Shown: one piece after another, positions 21,519 to 31,320 of the stretch
Layout of the letters: the number at the start of each line of letters is the position of its first letter
How positions within the stretch are numbered: the stretch's first letter is position 1
NCBI GenBank assembly: GCA_022647565.1
Contig: JALCLA010000002.1
Coordinates: 1 to 64,000, forward strand
DNA length: 64,000 nucleotides
DNA from: Chiayiivirga sp.
GTDB lineage: Bacteria > Pseudomonadota > Gammaproteobacteria > Xanthomonadales > Xanthomonadaceae
Reading direction: 5' to 3'
Made by a program: the position numbers and the translations under genes
The notes under the pieces: model-generated
The model's input: only the letters and a program-made list of their open reading frames with translations
The model's database searches: none
What the model was told of the DNA's origin: nothing

Positions 21519-23453
21519 GCTTGGCTCCTGCATTGGCGCGAATGGAGCTGCGGAACAGCAGCCAAGCCACGAAGCGCGAGCACGCCAACCCCAGCTCTGG
21601 CCGAAATGGAACTGCGTCAGGCAGCGCCAGCACGTCGGCGCGCTCGCTCATCGACGATGGGGATCGCGATGGATGCCCATCAGCGCTTCGCCGGTGATCA
21701 GGCCGGCCGCGAACAGCACGCCGGGACGATGCACGCGGTCGCGCACCGATTCCTCCGCCCCCACCACGCCCTGCGACGCTCGACGATGTAGGCCAAGCAG
21801 GCCGCCGAGGAAGATCGGCACCATCAGTTCCAGCGGCAGGTAGATGCCGATGGCCGCGGCCAGCACCGGCACGCGGAAGTGCGAGCCGCGCGCCTTGAGC
21901 CAGTTGTCGAACGCGATCACGACCGCGCCGATCACCGCGCCCACACCGATCATGTCCCAGGGCAGCTTGCCGCCAAACATGCCCTGCGCCACCGAGGCCA
22001 TCAACGTGGCTTGCGGTGCCTGCAGCGATTCGGGGTTCGGGTCGGATCACCGATGCCATAGGCCTGCGCCAGCAAGTTCAGCACCGGTGCCATGATTAAC
22101 GCGCAGGAAAATGCGCCGATGCCGAGCATCACCTGTTGCTTCCAGGGCGTGGCACCGACCAGATAACCGGCCTTGAGGTCTTGCAGGTTGTCGCCGCCGA
22201 CCGCCGCCGCGCAGCACACCACCGCGCCGATCATGATCGCGGCCACCGCGCCGATCTTGGAATCGCTGCCCAAGAGCAGCATCAGCACCACCGAGGCGAA
22301 CAGGATGGTGGCAATGGTGATGCCCGACACCGGGTTGTTGGACGAGCCCACGAGGCCCGCGAGATAGGCCGACACCGACACGAACAGGAAGCCGGCCACG
22401 ATCATGATGATCGTCATCGGGATGCTGACCAGGAAGTTGCCGACGATGGCCTGGTACAGCGCCAGCAGCGGCAGCACGAACAGCACCAGCGCGATCAGCA
22501 TCCACTTCATCGGCAGGTCGCGTTCGGTTTCGGCCACGTTGGCGCTGGAACCGGCGCGCGCCGCGGCGATGCCGCTCTTGACGCCCGACAGCAGCGACTT
22601 GCGCAGCGAGAACAGCGTCCAGATGCCGCCGATCAGCATCGCGCCGACTCCGAGGTATCGGATCTTCTGCGCCGCGGATCGTGCCAGGCCGCATCTTCCG
22701 CGGCAGCTTGCCGGCGAGGCGCGCGGCAAACTCCGGATCGAGTGAACTGGTAGAAGGCGTGGAAGATCGGGATCGCGATGTTGTAGGCGAGGATGCTGCC
22801 CGAGAGCACCACGATGCCGATGTTGAGGCCGACGATGTAACCCACGCCCAGCAGCGCCGGCGACAGGTTCGTGCCCATGTAGCCGAGGTACTTGCCGAAG
22901 AACCCGGCGCCCGCCGCGGTGTCGGGATCATGCGGAACCCGCTCGGCCATCAGCTTCACCAGCCCACCGATGCGACGCCGAGAGCCCCAGGATCTTCAGG
23001 CCCGGGCCGGGATTCTCGCCCGGCCTTGAGCACTTCGGCCGCGGCCTTTCCTTCCGGGAACGGCAAGGGTTCCTCCACGATCATCGAGCGCCGCAGCGGC
23101 ACCGAGAACAGCACGCCGAGCAGACCGCCGAGGCCGGCGATCGCCAGCACCCACGAATACTTGAAGTCCTGCCAGTAACCCAGGATGATCAGCGCCGGGA
23201 TGGTGAAGATCACGCCCGCCGCGATCGACGAACCCGCCGACGCGCCGGTCTGCACGATGTTGTTCTCGAGGATGGTGCCACCGCCCAGCAGGCGCAGCAC
23301 GCCCATCGACACCACCGCCGCCGGAATCGCAGTGGCAATGGTGAGACCGGCGAACAGGCCGAGATAGGCATTGGCGGCCGACAGGATCACGGCCAGCACC
23401 ACGGCCAGCACCACGGCGCGGAAAGTCAGTTGGGGCGGTTGCACGGAACTCAT
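21515..23453 (-). pseudogene. OPT family oligopeptide transporter, multiply frameshifted
   Basis: Inner-membrane transporter of the OPT superfamily. ATG 23453 (MSSVQPPQLTFRAVVL) leads into hydrophobic segments and the OPT signature NAYLGLFAGLTIATAIPAAV, then GGTILENNIVQTGASAG and PFPEGKAAAEVL. The protein then continues in other frames: KYLGYMGTNLSPALLGVGYIVG (about 22890-22800), RYLGVGAMLIGGIWTL and TIMIVAGFLFVSVSAYLAGLVGSSNNPVSG (22650-22330), FGGKLPWDMIGVGAVIG (about 21990-21940), and ITGEALMGI then MSERADVLALPDAV (about 21690-21610). At least six frame changes occur in 1.9 kb. Taken together the pieces cover nearly the full family length, about 640 residues. The predicted stop TGA 21515-21517 overlaps the S9 start. 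Local assembly error is more likely than true decay. Confidence 0.75.
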
Positions 23454-23610
23454 CGGCGACTCCGGATTCGAGCGAGAAACCGGCACTCACGGCACCGGGA
23501 CGGCGAAGGATAGCCGAAGCGCGCGCCTCGTCGGCGCGTGCTTCGGCGTTGTCCGGATCGAATCGGTCGTCTCGCGGGCGAGAGCCGCGTCGTAGCAACG
23601 CGCGGCGCGG

Positions 23611-25599
23611 TCAGTCTGCCGCGGCTTCGGCCCCGCCCGCCGCGCCGATATGCCGCCCGAAGAACGCCAGCATTTCGGTGTACAGGTGTTCGCGGGCGTC
23701 CTCGCCGTAGAAGCCGTGCATCTCGCCGCTCTGGATGATCATGCCTTCGGGCTTGTTGCCCTGTTCCTGCAGCGCCTTGGCCATGGCTTCGGTGTGTTCG
23801 GGCGGGCAACGGGCGTCGCGGGCGCCGGCGGCGAGGTAGACCGGCAGCTTGATCTGGCCGGCGTGGGTGATGGGCGACATCGCGTCCTGCTCCTTGCGCG
23901 TGGCGCCGAAGGCGCGCTTGAGGTAACGCATTCCGTCCTCGCGCTTGCTGGTGTCGCTCAGCTTCATCTGAATCTGCGCGTCGTACAGGCCGACATAGCC
24001 AAACGCACACTTGAACAGGTCCGGCGCACGCGCCGGTGCCATGAGCGCGGCGTAACCGCCGAAGCTGCCGCCGTAGATGCAGACCCGGTTCTTGTCGACC
24101 TTGCCCTGCGCCACACCCCACTGCACCGCGTCGATCAGGTCGTTCATGATGCCTTCGGCCCACTGGCCATAGGCGCGATCCTGGAAGGCCTTGCCGAAGC
24201 CGCCCGAGCCGCGGTAGTTCACCTGCATCACCGCATAACCGCGACTGGCGAGCAACTGCGTTTCCCAGCTGTAGCCCCAGGCGTCGCGCGGGCCCATCGG
24301 GCCGCCATGCGGGTTGAGAATCAGGGGCAGGTTCTTGCCGTCCGACCCCGCGGGGAGGGTCAGGTAGCCGTGGATGGTGAGGCCGTCGCGGCTGGTGAAA
24401 GAGAAGGGTTCGACACTGGCCGAGGTCTTGGGATCGACCCACTGGCGCTGCTGCATCAGGAAGCGCGCCTGGCCGCTCTTGCGGTCGTACAGGTACAGCT
24501 CGCCCGGATTGCGGTCGCTATAGACGCCCACCACGATCTGGTTGCCGTCATCGGTGGCACCGAAGAAGTCGACGAACTGGTTCGGGAAAGCCTGCGCCAG
24601 GCCCTGATAAATCGCGCTGTCCGGGTGCGCTTCATCCACCAGGGTGACCTGCGGCACGCCGGCCATGGTCACCACGCCGATCACGGTGTCGCCGTCGGCG
24701 GCATGCACGTAGCCCGCCGGATCGGACACCGGATCGTGGAACAGGCGTTCGAACGCGCCGCTATCGGAGTTGAGGAGGCCGAACTCGGTGGTGCCCTTGC
24801 GATCGCTGCGCGTGGCGTAGATGCGGCCATCGGCCGCGGTGCCGGCGATCGAGACGTCTTGCCCGCTGTCCTGCGCACGATTCAGCAGGCTCCAGCTGCC
24901 GCTGTCATCGCGTCGATACAGCTCGGTCCAGCTGTCGTAGCTGCCGTCCTCGCCCTCGCTGTCGTAGCAGATCGCAAAACGCATCTGCTTCTTAGCATCG
25001 AGCGCGATGCCGCAGTTCTCGCGCGGCGCGCGCCCCAGGCTCTTGCGCCGACCGCTGAGGGTATCGAGCTGCACCAGTTCGGTACCGGCGCCGTCCTTGC
25101 TGCGCGGATAGCTCACCACCATCAGCACGTTCTCGTCGTCGTCGCGCAAGGTGTCGATCAGGTTGAACTGCTCCGACCAGCTCACCGTCTTGCCGCGCTG
25201 GGTGGCATCGCGCGTGCCGTGAAACACCAGTGGCCGCGGCTGGCTGCCGTCGGCATTCACCGCGTACCACTCGCCGGTGCCGAACGGCACGGCGTAGGAG
25301 CCGAACTTCTTCACCGAGTTGAAGATCAGGCGCTCCGGGCTGGTCCAGGCAAAGGTTCCGACGCTTTTCTCGTCCGGCAGCTTGTTGAGCTTCACCACGC
25401 TCAGGTCGTCGGTCTTGAGCACGACGAGCACGTCCTGCTCGCCGCGATCCACCGTCATCGCGAGGTACTCTCCGGTGGGCGAAATGCGCACCGCGCTGTA
25501 ACTGGGATGCTTGACGAAATCGCGCACCGGCGGCGGCGCGGCCAGTACCGAGGTGAGCGGCAGGAGGGCGAGCAGCGAGACAGCCCGGATTCGATTCAT
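23611..25599 (-). CDS. S9 family peptidase (prolyl oligopeptidase / acylaminoacyl peptidase type)
   Basis: 662 residues with an N-terminal signal peptide (MNRIRAVSLLALLPLTSVLA). Residues to about 390 form the beta-propeller-like part (SPTGEYLAMTVDRG, repeated WTSPERLIF and DGRIYATRSD blades). The alpha/beta-hydrolase domain follows: LILNPHGGPMGPRD, nucleophile Ser about 512 in GGSFGGY, Asp about 595 in AAGARDARCP, His about 628 in GEMHGFYG. It is predicted to be exported and to hydrolyse short peptides. It lies 43 bp after manC in the same direction. It is intact, unlike the S9 paralogue at 19357-21518. Confidence 0.9.
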   Translation of the reverse strand: MNRIRAVSLLALLPLTSVLAAPPPVRDFVKHPSYSAVRISPTGEYLAMTVDRGEQDVLVVLKTDDLSVVKLNKLPDEKSVGTFAWTSPERLIFNSVKKFGSYAVPFGTGEWYAVNADGSQPRPLVFHGTRDATQRGKTVSWSEQFNLIDTLRDDDENVLMVVSYPRSKDGAGTELVQLDTLSGRRKSLGRAPRENCGIALDAKKQMRFAICYDSEGEDGSYDSWTELYRRDDSGSWSLLNRAQDSGQDVSIAGTAADGRIYATRSDRKGTTEFGLLNSDSGAFERLFHDPVSDPAGYVHAADGDTVIGVVTMAGVPQVTLVDEAHPDSAIYQGLAQAFPNQFVDFFGATDDGNQIVVGVYSDRNPGELYLYDRKSGQARFLMQQRQWVDPKTSASVEPFSFTSRDGLTIHGYLTLPAGSDGKNLPLILNPHGGPMGPRDAWGYSWETQLLASRGYAVMQVNYRGSGGFGKAFQDRAYGQWAEGIMNDLIDAVQWGVAQGKVDKNRVCIYGGSFGGYAALMAPARAPDLFKCAFGYVGLYDAQIQMKLSDTSKREDGMRYLKRAFGATRKEQDAMSPITHAGQIKLPVYLAAGARDARCPPEHTEAMAKALQEQGNKPEGMIIQSGEMHGFYGEDAREHLYTEMLAFFGRHIGAAGGAEAAAD

Positions 25600-25642
25600 G
25601 TTGGCTCCGTGGGGTCGGGTTCCGACGTTGGCGTCGGAAGGG

Positions 25643-27061
25643 TCATTTGCGCCCGTACACGTCTTCCAGCCGGACGATGTCGTCCTCGCCGAAATAATCG
25701 CCGCACTGGGTTTCGATCAGGTGCAGGTCACGCTCACCGGGGTTCTCCAGGCGATGCAGCGTGTCCATCGGGATGTAGGTGCTCTGGTTGCGTTCGAGCA
25801 GGAATTCCTCGTCGCCCACGCGCACCCGCGCGGTACCGTCCACCACGGTCCAGTGCTCGCTGCGACGATGATGCTTCTGCAGCGAGAGGATGCCGCCGGG
25901 CTTCACCGTCAGGCGCTTTACCTTGCAGTCGCTGGCATCCTCCAGCACGGTGTAGCTGCCCCAGGGCCGGTGCACGGTGCGGTGATGGGTGGCGGCCGAG
26001 TGGCCGTCGGCGCGCAGCCGTTCCACCACGCGCTTGACCGACTGCGCGCTGGCCCGGTCCGCCACCAGCACGGCGTCGCCGCTGTCGACGATGACGAGGT
26101 CGCGCACACCCACCGCGGCCACCACGCGCTCGCTGCTCTCCACGTAGGTGTTGTCGGCATCAATCAGGATGGCCGCACCTCGCACCCGGTTGCCGCGCGC
26201 ATCGGGCGCGTCGAGTTCGCTCACCGCGGTCCATGAGCCGATGTCGCTCCAGTCGAACGACGCCGGCACCACGACCCGATGCGCGGCACGCTCCATCACG
26301 GCGTAGTCGATGGAAATGTCCGGCTGCGCCAGGAAAGCCTCGCGCGCGAAGCGCAGCGGCTCTTCGCGCGCGGCGGCCCCGGCGTGGCAAACCTGCGCCG
26401 CGGCCAGCACGTCCGGGCAAGTGGTGGCGGCGCTGTCGATCAGCGCCTTGACGCCGAAACAGAACATGCCGGAATTCCAGTAGTAATTGCCGCTCGCGAC
26501 GTAGGCTTCGGCCGTGGCGAGATCGGGCTTCTCGACGAAGGCATCGATGCGGCGCGCCATACCCGCGCCGACGGCGTCCCCGGCACGGATGTAGCCGAAG
26601 CCGGTTTCCGGATGCGCAGGACGGATGCCGAACGTAGCCAGTTGCCCGGCCCGCGCCAGTTCGTGCGCAACGGCCACGTCGTGCACGAAGGCATCGAGGT
26701 TGCGGATCAGGTGATCGGCCGGCAGCACCAGCAGCACGGCATCGTCGCCATGCCGCGCCTGCGCGTCGAGCGCGGCCAGCAGGATCGCGGGCGCGGTGTT
26801 GCGACCCGCGGGTTCGAGCAGGAAGCGGTGCCGAACCTGGCCGCCATCGCGGGCGTATTCGTCGCGCGTGATGAAGTAGTGATCCTGCGAGGTGACGGTG
26901 ATGATCTCGCCGGCCTCGGCGCAACGCAGCGCGCGTTGCAGGGTCTTGAGCAGCAAGGACTCGCCGTCGGCCAGACGCATGAACGGCTTCGGATAGGCCT
27001 GGCGCGAGGCCGGCCAGAGGCGGGTTCCGGCACCGCCGGAGAGAATCACGGGTATCAGCAT
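25643..27061 (-). CDS. manC: Mannose-1-phosphate guanylyltransferase / mannose-6-phosphate isomerase
   Basis: 472 residues from ATG 27061. The N-terminal nucleotidyltransferase begins VILSGGAGTRLWPASR with the downstream activator PKPFMRL and the sugar-binding FVEKPDLATA. The C-terminal cupin of type II phosphomannose isomerase has RPWGSYTVLEDA, KPGGILSLQKHHRRSEHW and IPMDTLHRLENPG. It makes GDP-mannose from Man-1-P and GTP and interconverts Man-6-P and Fru-6-P in the cytoplasm, like XanB/AlgA. It lies 20 bp downstream of rmlD in the same direction, which suggests one sugar-nucleotide operon for LPS O-antigen or exopolysaccharide. Confidence 0.93.
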   Translation of the reverse strand: MLIPVILSGGAGTRLWPASRQAYPKPFMRLADGESLLLKTLQRALRCAEAGEIITVTSQDHYFITRDEYARDGGQVRHRFLLEPAGRNTAPAILLAALDAQARHGDDAVLLVLPADHLIRNLDAFVHDVAVAHELARAGQLATFGIRPAHPETGFGYIRAGDAVGAGMARRIDAFVEKPDLATAEAYVASGNYYWNSGMFCFGVKALIDSAATTCPDVLAAAQVCHAGAAAREEPLRFAREAFLAQPDISIDYAVMERAAHRVVVPASFDWSDIGSWTAVSELDAPDARGNRVRGAAILIDADNTYVESSERVVAAVGVRDLVIVDSGDAVLVADRASAQSVKRVVERLRADGHSAATHHRTVHRPWGSYTVLEDASDCKVKRLTVKPGGILSLQKHHRRSEHWTVVDGTARVRVGDEEFLLERNQSTYIPMDTLHRLENPGERDLHLIETQCGDYFGEDDIVRLEDVYGRK

Positions 27062-27081
27062 GGAGGGCTCTCGTTCGGCGC

Positions 27082-27996
27082 TCAGGAAGCAGCCAGCTCG
27101 GCAAGGGTTTCGCTCACGCCGCGTCGCCAGTCCGGCAGGCGCAATCCGAGCGCATCGTGCAGGCGCCGGCCATCGAGGCGCGAATACGCCGGGCGTTGCG
27201 CGCGGGTCGGATACTCGGCGGTGGCGATGGGCTCGATGCGGGGTGCGCGTTCGATCAGCTTCGCTGCCAGTGCATCGGCGAAGAGGGCCTCGGCGAAGGC
27301 ATGCCAGCTGGCCTGCCCGCCCGCGCTCAGGTGGAAGGTGCCGAGGCGTGCATCGGCGCAGCCTTGTGGCTGCTTCTGCAAGGCCAGGGCCGTGGTCGCC
27401 GCGATCCAGCGCGCCGGCGTGGGCGCTCCAACCTGATCGGCCACCACGCGCACCAGCTCGCGTTCGCGCCCGATGCGCAGCATGGTGCGCAGGAAATTCT
27501 GTCCGCGTGCGGCGTACACCCACGCGGTGCGGAAGATGAGGTGGCGCGCGCCGCTGGCGCGGATCGCGTCTTCGCCGGAGAGCTTGCTGGCGCCGTACAC
27601 GCCCAGCGGCGCGACCGGGTCGTTCTCGCGATAGGGCCGCGAGCCGCGACCGTCGAACACGTAGTCGGTGGAGTAATGCAGCAGCAGCGCATCGCGCTGC
27701 TGGCACCAGCGCGCGAGGCGCGCCGGGCCATCCGCATTCGCCGCGTGGGCCGCGCGCGGCTCGTCTTCGGCGCGATCGACGGCGGTGTAGGCCGCCGCAT
27801 TGACCACCACATCGGGCTTCTCGCGACCGAGCATGGCCTCGAGTCCGGCCTCGTCGGCCAGATCCGCCACCAGGCACGCCGCGCCGCCGGGCAGGAGGCC
27901 GCTGCGCGTGGCGCACAGCAGCTCACCGAGCGGTGCCAACGCGCGCTGCAGTTCGAAGCCGACCTGGCCGTTCGCGCCCAGCAGCAGCAGCTTCAT
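27082..27996 (-). CDS. rmlD: dTDP-4-dehydrorhamnose reductase
   Basis: 304 residues from ATG 27996. An SDR-type Rossmann fold starts MKLLLLGANGQVGFEL. AAAYTAVDRAEDE, the catalytic-region STDYVFDG and YGASKLSGE (YxxxK) are typical of RmlD/RfbD. It performs the last step of dTDP-L-rhamnose synthesis, the NAD(P)H-dependent reduction of dTDP-4-dehydro-L-rhamnose. It sits 10 bp after rmlC in the rmlBACD-manC cluster. Confidence 0.93.
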   Translation of the reverse strand: MKLLLLGANGQVGFELQRALAPLGELLCATRSGLLPGGAACLVADLADEAGLEAMLGREKPDVVVNAAAYTAVDRAEDEPRAAHAANADGPARLARWCQQRDALLLHYSTDYVFDGRGSRPYRENDPVAPLGVYGASKLSGEDAIRASGARHLIFRTAWVYAARGQNFLRTMLRIGRERELVRVVADQVGAPTPARWIAATTALALQKQPQGCADARLGTFHLSAGGQASWHAFAEALFADALAAKLIERAPRIEPIATAEYPTRAQRPAYSRLDGRRLHDALGLRLPDWRRGVSETLAELAAS

Positions 27997-28006
27997 GCGC
28001 GGCGGC

Positions 28007-28564
28007 TCATGCGGGAAAGTCCGGCAGGCGCTCCGGCGCCACCTCCGCGAGGAACGGCGCGCGCTCGTCCTTGCCCGAGAGGATCGGATGCGCCACCGGC
28101 CAGTCGATGCCGATCGCGGCATCGTTCCAGCGGATGCCGGCGTCCGACGCCGCGTCATAGGGCGCAGTGCACAGATACGTGAACGTGGCGCGCTCGGACA
28201 CCACCACGAAGCCGTGCGCGAAGCCTTCCGGAATCCAGAAGTGGCGCTTGTTGTCGGCCGTGAGCATGGCGGCGCTCCAACGCCCGAAGTGCGGCGAGCC
28301 GCGCCGGACATCGACCGCCACGTCGTAGACCTCGCCTTCCAGCACGCTGACCAGCTTGCCCTGCGGGTTCGGCCATTGGTAATGCAGGCCGCGCAGCACG
28401 CCGCGCGTGGACTGCGAGACATTGCTCTGCACGAACGTGGCGTCGATGCCGGCCTCGCGGAAGCGCGAGTGGTTCCAGCTCTCGTAGAAATAGCCACGCT
28501 CGTCGCCGAACACGCGCGGCTCGATCACCAGGCACCCGGGCAGATCGGTTTCGTGCACCTTCAT
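28007..28564 (-). CDS. rmlC: dTDP-4-dehydrorhamnose 3,5-epimerase
   Basis: 185 residues from ATG 28564, the usual family length. Cupin fold with the RmlC signature: [36 protein letters not shown] (catalytic His in GLHYQ), [18 protein letters not shown] and [11 protein letters not shown]. It epimerises dTDP-4-dehydro-6-deoxyglucose at C3 and C5. Its start codon overlaps the rmlA stop by 4 bp (ATGA), indicating translational coupling. Confidence 0.94.
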   Translation of the reverse strand: MKVHETDLPGCLVIEPRVFGDERGYFYESWNHSRFREAGIDATFVQSNVSQSTRGVLRGLHYQWPNPQGKLVSVLEGEVYDVAVDVRRGSPHFGRWSAAMLTADNKRHFWIPEGFAHGFVVVSERATFTYLCTAPYDAASDAGIRWNDAAIGIDWPVAHPILSGKDERAPFLAEVAPERLPDFPA

Positions 28565-29448
28565 CGCGGTTGCCCGTGTTCGAGCAAGGACAACAGGTAC
28601 TGGCCGTAGCCGTTCTTGGCCAGCGGCCTGGCCAGCGCCTGCAGCTGCGCCGCGTCGATCCAGCCCTGGTGGAAAGCGATCTCTTCCGGGCAACACACCT
28701 GAAGGCCTTGCCGCGCTTGCAGGGTCTCGATGAAATTGCCGGCCTGCAGCAGGGATTCGTGCGTGCCCGTATCGAGCCAGGCATGGCCGCGACCGAGTTG
28801 TTCCAGCTGCAGGCTGCCGTCGTCGAGATAGCGCTTGTTGAGGTCGGTGATCTCCAGTTCGCCGCGCGCACTGGGCTTGAGCTGGGCCGCGAACTCGCTG
28901 GCACGGCCATCGTAGAAGTAGAGGCCGGTGACGGCGTAGTTCGACTTTGGCTTCGCCGGTTTTTCTTCCAGACCGATCACTTTGCCCTGCGCGTCGAATT
29001 CGGCCACGCCGTAGCGTTCCGGATCCTTCACCCAGTAGCCGAACACGGTGGCACCGTGGGTCTGCGCGTCGGCGCGCTGCAACTGCTCGCTGAAGCCGTG
29101 CCCGTAGAAGATGTTGTCGCCCAGCACCAGCGCGCTGGGTCCGCCGGCGACGAACTCCGCCCCGATCAGATAGGCCTGCGCCAGGCCATCCGGGCTGGGC
29201 TGCACCGCGTAGCGGATCTCCATGCCCCACTGCGAGCCGTCGCCGAGCAGGGTCTGGAACAGCGCCTGCTCGTGCGGCGTGTTGATGATGAGCACTTCGC
29301 GGATTCCCGCCAGCATCAAGGCGCTGAGCGGGTAATAGATCATCGGCTTGTCGTAGATCGGCAGGAGCTGCTTGCTCACGCCCTTGGTGATCGGATACAG
29401 CCGGGTGCCGGAGCCGCCGGCCAGGACGATACCGCGGCGCTTAGCCAT
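28561..29448 (-). CDS. rmlA: Glucose-1-phosphate thymidylyltransferase
   Basis: 295 residues. The nucleotidyltransferase motif [16 protein letters not shown] is followed by [27 protein letters not shown], and later KGYGQYLL-like [10 protein letters not shown], all standard for RmlA. It catalyses the first step, dTTP plus glucose-1-phosphate to dTDP-glucose, and is usually feedback-inhibited by dTDP-rhamnose. It overlaps rmlC by 4 bp and follows rmlB after 60 bp. Confidence 0.95.
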   Translation of the reverse strand: MAKRRGIVLAGGSGTRLYPITKGVSKQLLPIYDKPMIYYPLSALMLAGIREVLIINTPHEQALFQTLLGDGSQWGMEIRYAVQPSPDGLAQAYLIGAEFVAGGPSALVLGDNIFYGHGFSEQLQRADAQTHGATVFGYWVKDPERYGVAEFDAQGKVIGLEEKPAKPKSNYAVTGLYFYDGRASEFAAQLKPSARGELEITDLNKRYLDDGSLQLEQLGRGHAWLDTGTHESLLQAGNFIETLQARQGLQVCCPEEIAFHQGWIDAAQLQALARPLAKNGYGQYLLSLLEHGQPR

Positions 29449-29508
29449 GAGCGTGGCTCGTTTGGAAGGTCCGCACAGGGATGTGCCGGCTATTGCGAGG
29501 GATTCGCT

Positions 29509-30564
29509 TCATCCGGCCACTCCGATGCGCTCCATGCGGTAGCTGCCGTCCAGCACCTGCCGCACCCAATCCTGGTTCGACAGGTACCAATCCACCGTGG
29601 CGGCCATGCCGCGCTCGAAACTCATCGCCGGGCGCCAGCCAAGTTCGGTCTGCAGCTTGGAGGCATCGATCGCATAACGACGGTCGTGGCCGGGGCGATC
29701 CTTGACGTAGGTGATCTGCGCTTCGCGCCGGGTTCCATCCAGGCGCGGACGGCGCTCGTCGACCAGGGCACAGAGTGTCTTCACCACCACGATGTTCTCG
29801 CGCTCGGCATCGCCGCCCACGTTGTAGACCTCGCCGATCCGGCCCTGGGCCAGCACGGCACGGATGGCCGAGCAGTGATCGCCCACGTACAGCCAGTCGC
29901 GCACGTTGCGGCCGTCGCCATACACCGGCAACGGCTCGCCGGCGAGCGCCTTGGCGATCATCAGCGGGATCAGCTTCTCCGGGAACTGGTAGGGCCCGTA
30001 GTTGTTGGAGCAGTTGGTGGTGAGGACCGGCAAGCCGTAGGTGTGGTGAAAGGCGCGCACCAGATGATCGGACGCGGCCTTGGAGGCCGAGTACGGCGAG
30101 TTCGGTGCATAGGGCGTGGACTCGGTGAACTTGCCCGAATCCCCCAGCGAACCGTAGACCTCGTCGGTGGAGACGTGCAGGAAGCGGAACCCGGCCTTGC
30201 GCTCGCCATCGAGCGCGCGCCAGTAGTCCCGCGCGCCTTCGAGCAGGGCCAGCGTCCCCACCACATTGGTCTGCACGAAGGCCGCCGGGCCATCGATGGA
30301 ACGATCCACGTGCGACTCGGCGGCGAAATTCACCACGGCGTCGGGCCGGTGCTCGGTGAGCAGGCGCGTGACCAGGACGCGATCGGCGATGTCGCCCTGC
30401 ACGAACACGTGGTTCGGATTTCCGCGGAGGTCTGCCAGCGATTGCAGGTTCCCGGCGTAGGTGAGCGCATCGAGGTTGATCACGCGCAGACCGTCCGCGA
30501 CCGCCTGACGGACGAAATTGGCGCCGATGAAGCCGGCGCCGCCAGTGACAAGCAAGGTAGTCAT
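29509..30564 (-). CDS. rmlB: dTDP-glucose 4,6-dehydratase
   Basis: 351 residues, family length. NAD-binding TGGAGFIGANFVR, then NFAAESHVDRSI, the HVSTDEVYGSLG catalytic block (Thr-Asp-Glu), YSASKAASDHLV (YxxxK) and NCSNNYGPYQFPEKLIPL, all diagnostic of RmlB/RfbB. It converts dTDP-glucose to dTDP-4-dehydro-6-deoxyglucose. It is the first gene of the minus-strand rmlBACD-manC series. Confidence 0.95.
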   Translation of the reverse strand: MTTLLVTGGAGFIGANFVRQAVADGLRVINLDALTYAGNLQSLADLRGNPNHVFVQGDIADRVLVTRLLTEHRPDAVVNFAAESHVDRSIDGPAAFVQTNVVGTLALLEGARDYWRALDGERKAGFRFLHVSTDEVYGSLGDSGKFTESTPYAPNSPYSASKAASDHLVRAFHHTYGLPVLTTNCSNNYGPYQFPEKLIPLMIAKALAGEPLPVYGDGRNVRDWLYVGDHCSAIRAVLAQGRIGEVYNVGGDAERENIVVVKTLCALVDERRPRLDGTRREAQITYVKDRPGHDRRYAIDASKLQTELGWRPAMSFERGMAATVDWYLSNQDWVRQVLDGSYRMERIGVAG

Positions 30565-30687
30565 GCAGTTTCCCTGCGATTGCTGCGACTCTCGAAGCGA
30601 ACCCCGTGATACCCACAGGGCGCGGAGTCGTTCATAGACGCGCCCGAACCGAACCGGAGCGCGTCACCCGTGTGCGACAGGTGTTCG

Positions 30688-31170
30688 CTAAAACGGAATC
30701 TCGTCGTCCTCGAAGCTCGTTTCCGGCGCCGGGCGCGCACCGCCACCGGACGGGGCGGAGCGTGGCGCGGCGGACGCGCCGCGCATCGGGCGCTCGCCAC
30801 CGCCGCCGCGCGCGCCACCACCACCTTCACCGGGGTTGCCGCCGAGCATCTGCATTTCGTTGGCAATGATGTCGGTGGTGTAGCGCTCGACGCCGCTCTT
30901 GTCGGTGTATTTCTCGGTGCGCAGCGAACCCTCCACATAGACCTGGCGGCCCTTCTTCAGGTACTCGCCCGCGATCTCGGCCAGTCGCCCGAAGAACTTC
31001 ACCCGGTGCCACTCGGTGCGCTCCTGGGCCTCGCCTGTCTGCTTGTCCTTCCATGATTCCGAGGTGGCGATGCTGATAGTGGTGATCGCCGAACCACCGG
31101 CGGTGTAGCGCGTCTCGGGATCGTTGCCGAGATTGCCGACCAGGATCACCTTGTTGATTCCGCGTGCCAT
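30688..31170 (-). CDS. ssb: Single-stranded DNA-binding protein
   Basis: 160 residues. An N-terminal OB fold ([57 protein letters not shown]) is followed by a Gly-rich flexible linker and the conserved acidic tip EDDEIPF that binds partner proteins of replication and repair. It lies upstream of rmlB on the same strand (123-bp gap) and is divergent from the polyprenyl synthase gene. Confidence 0.96.
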   Translation of the reverse strand: MARGINKVILVGNLGNDPETRYTAGGSAITTISIATSESWKDKQTGEAQERTEWHRVKFFGRLAEIAGEYLKKGRQVYVEGSLRTEKYTDKSGVERYTTDIIANEMQMLGGNPGEGGGGARGGGGERPMRGASAAPRSAPSGGGARPAPETSFEDDEIPF

Positions 31171-31320
31171 GTGACTGATTTCCCGATGATTACCGCGCGC
31201 AGCGGCGTTGAGCGAAGGCTAGTATAACGGGGCCTCCGGCGGACTCGGATTTCTACCGAACCTTGGCTGCGATTTCTGCCTCACCTGAGGCCAGAGGCGC
31301 TCGCCCCTATACTTGCGGCC

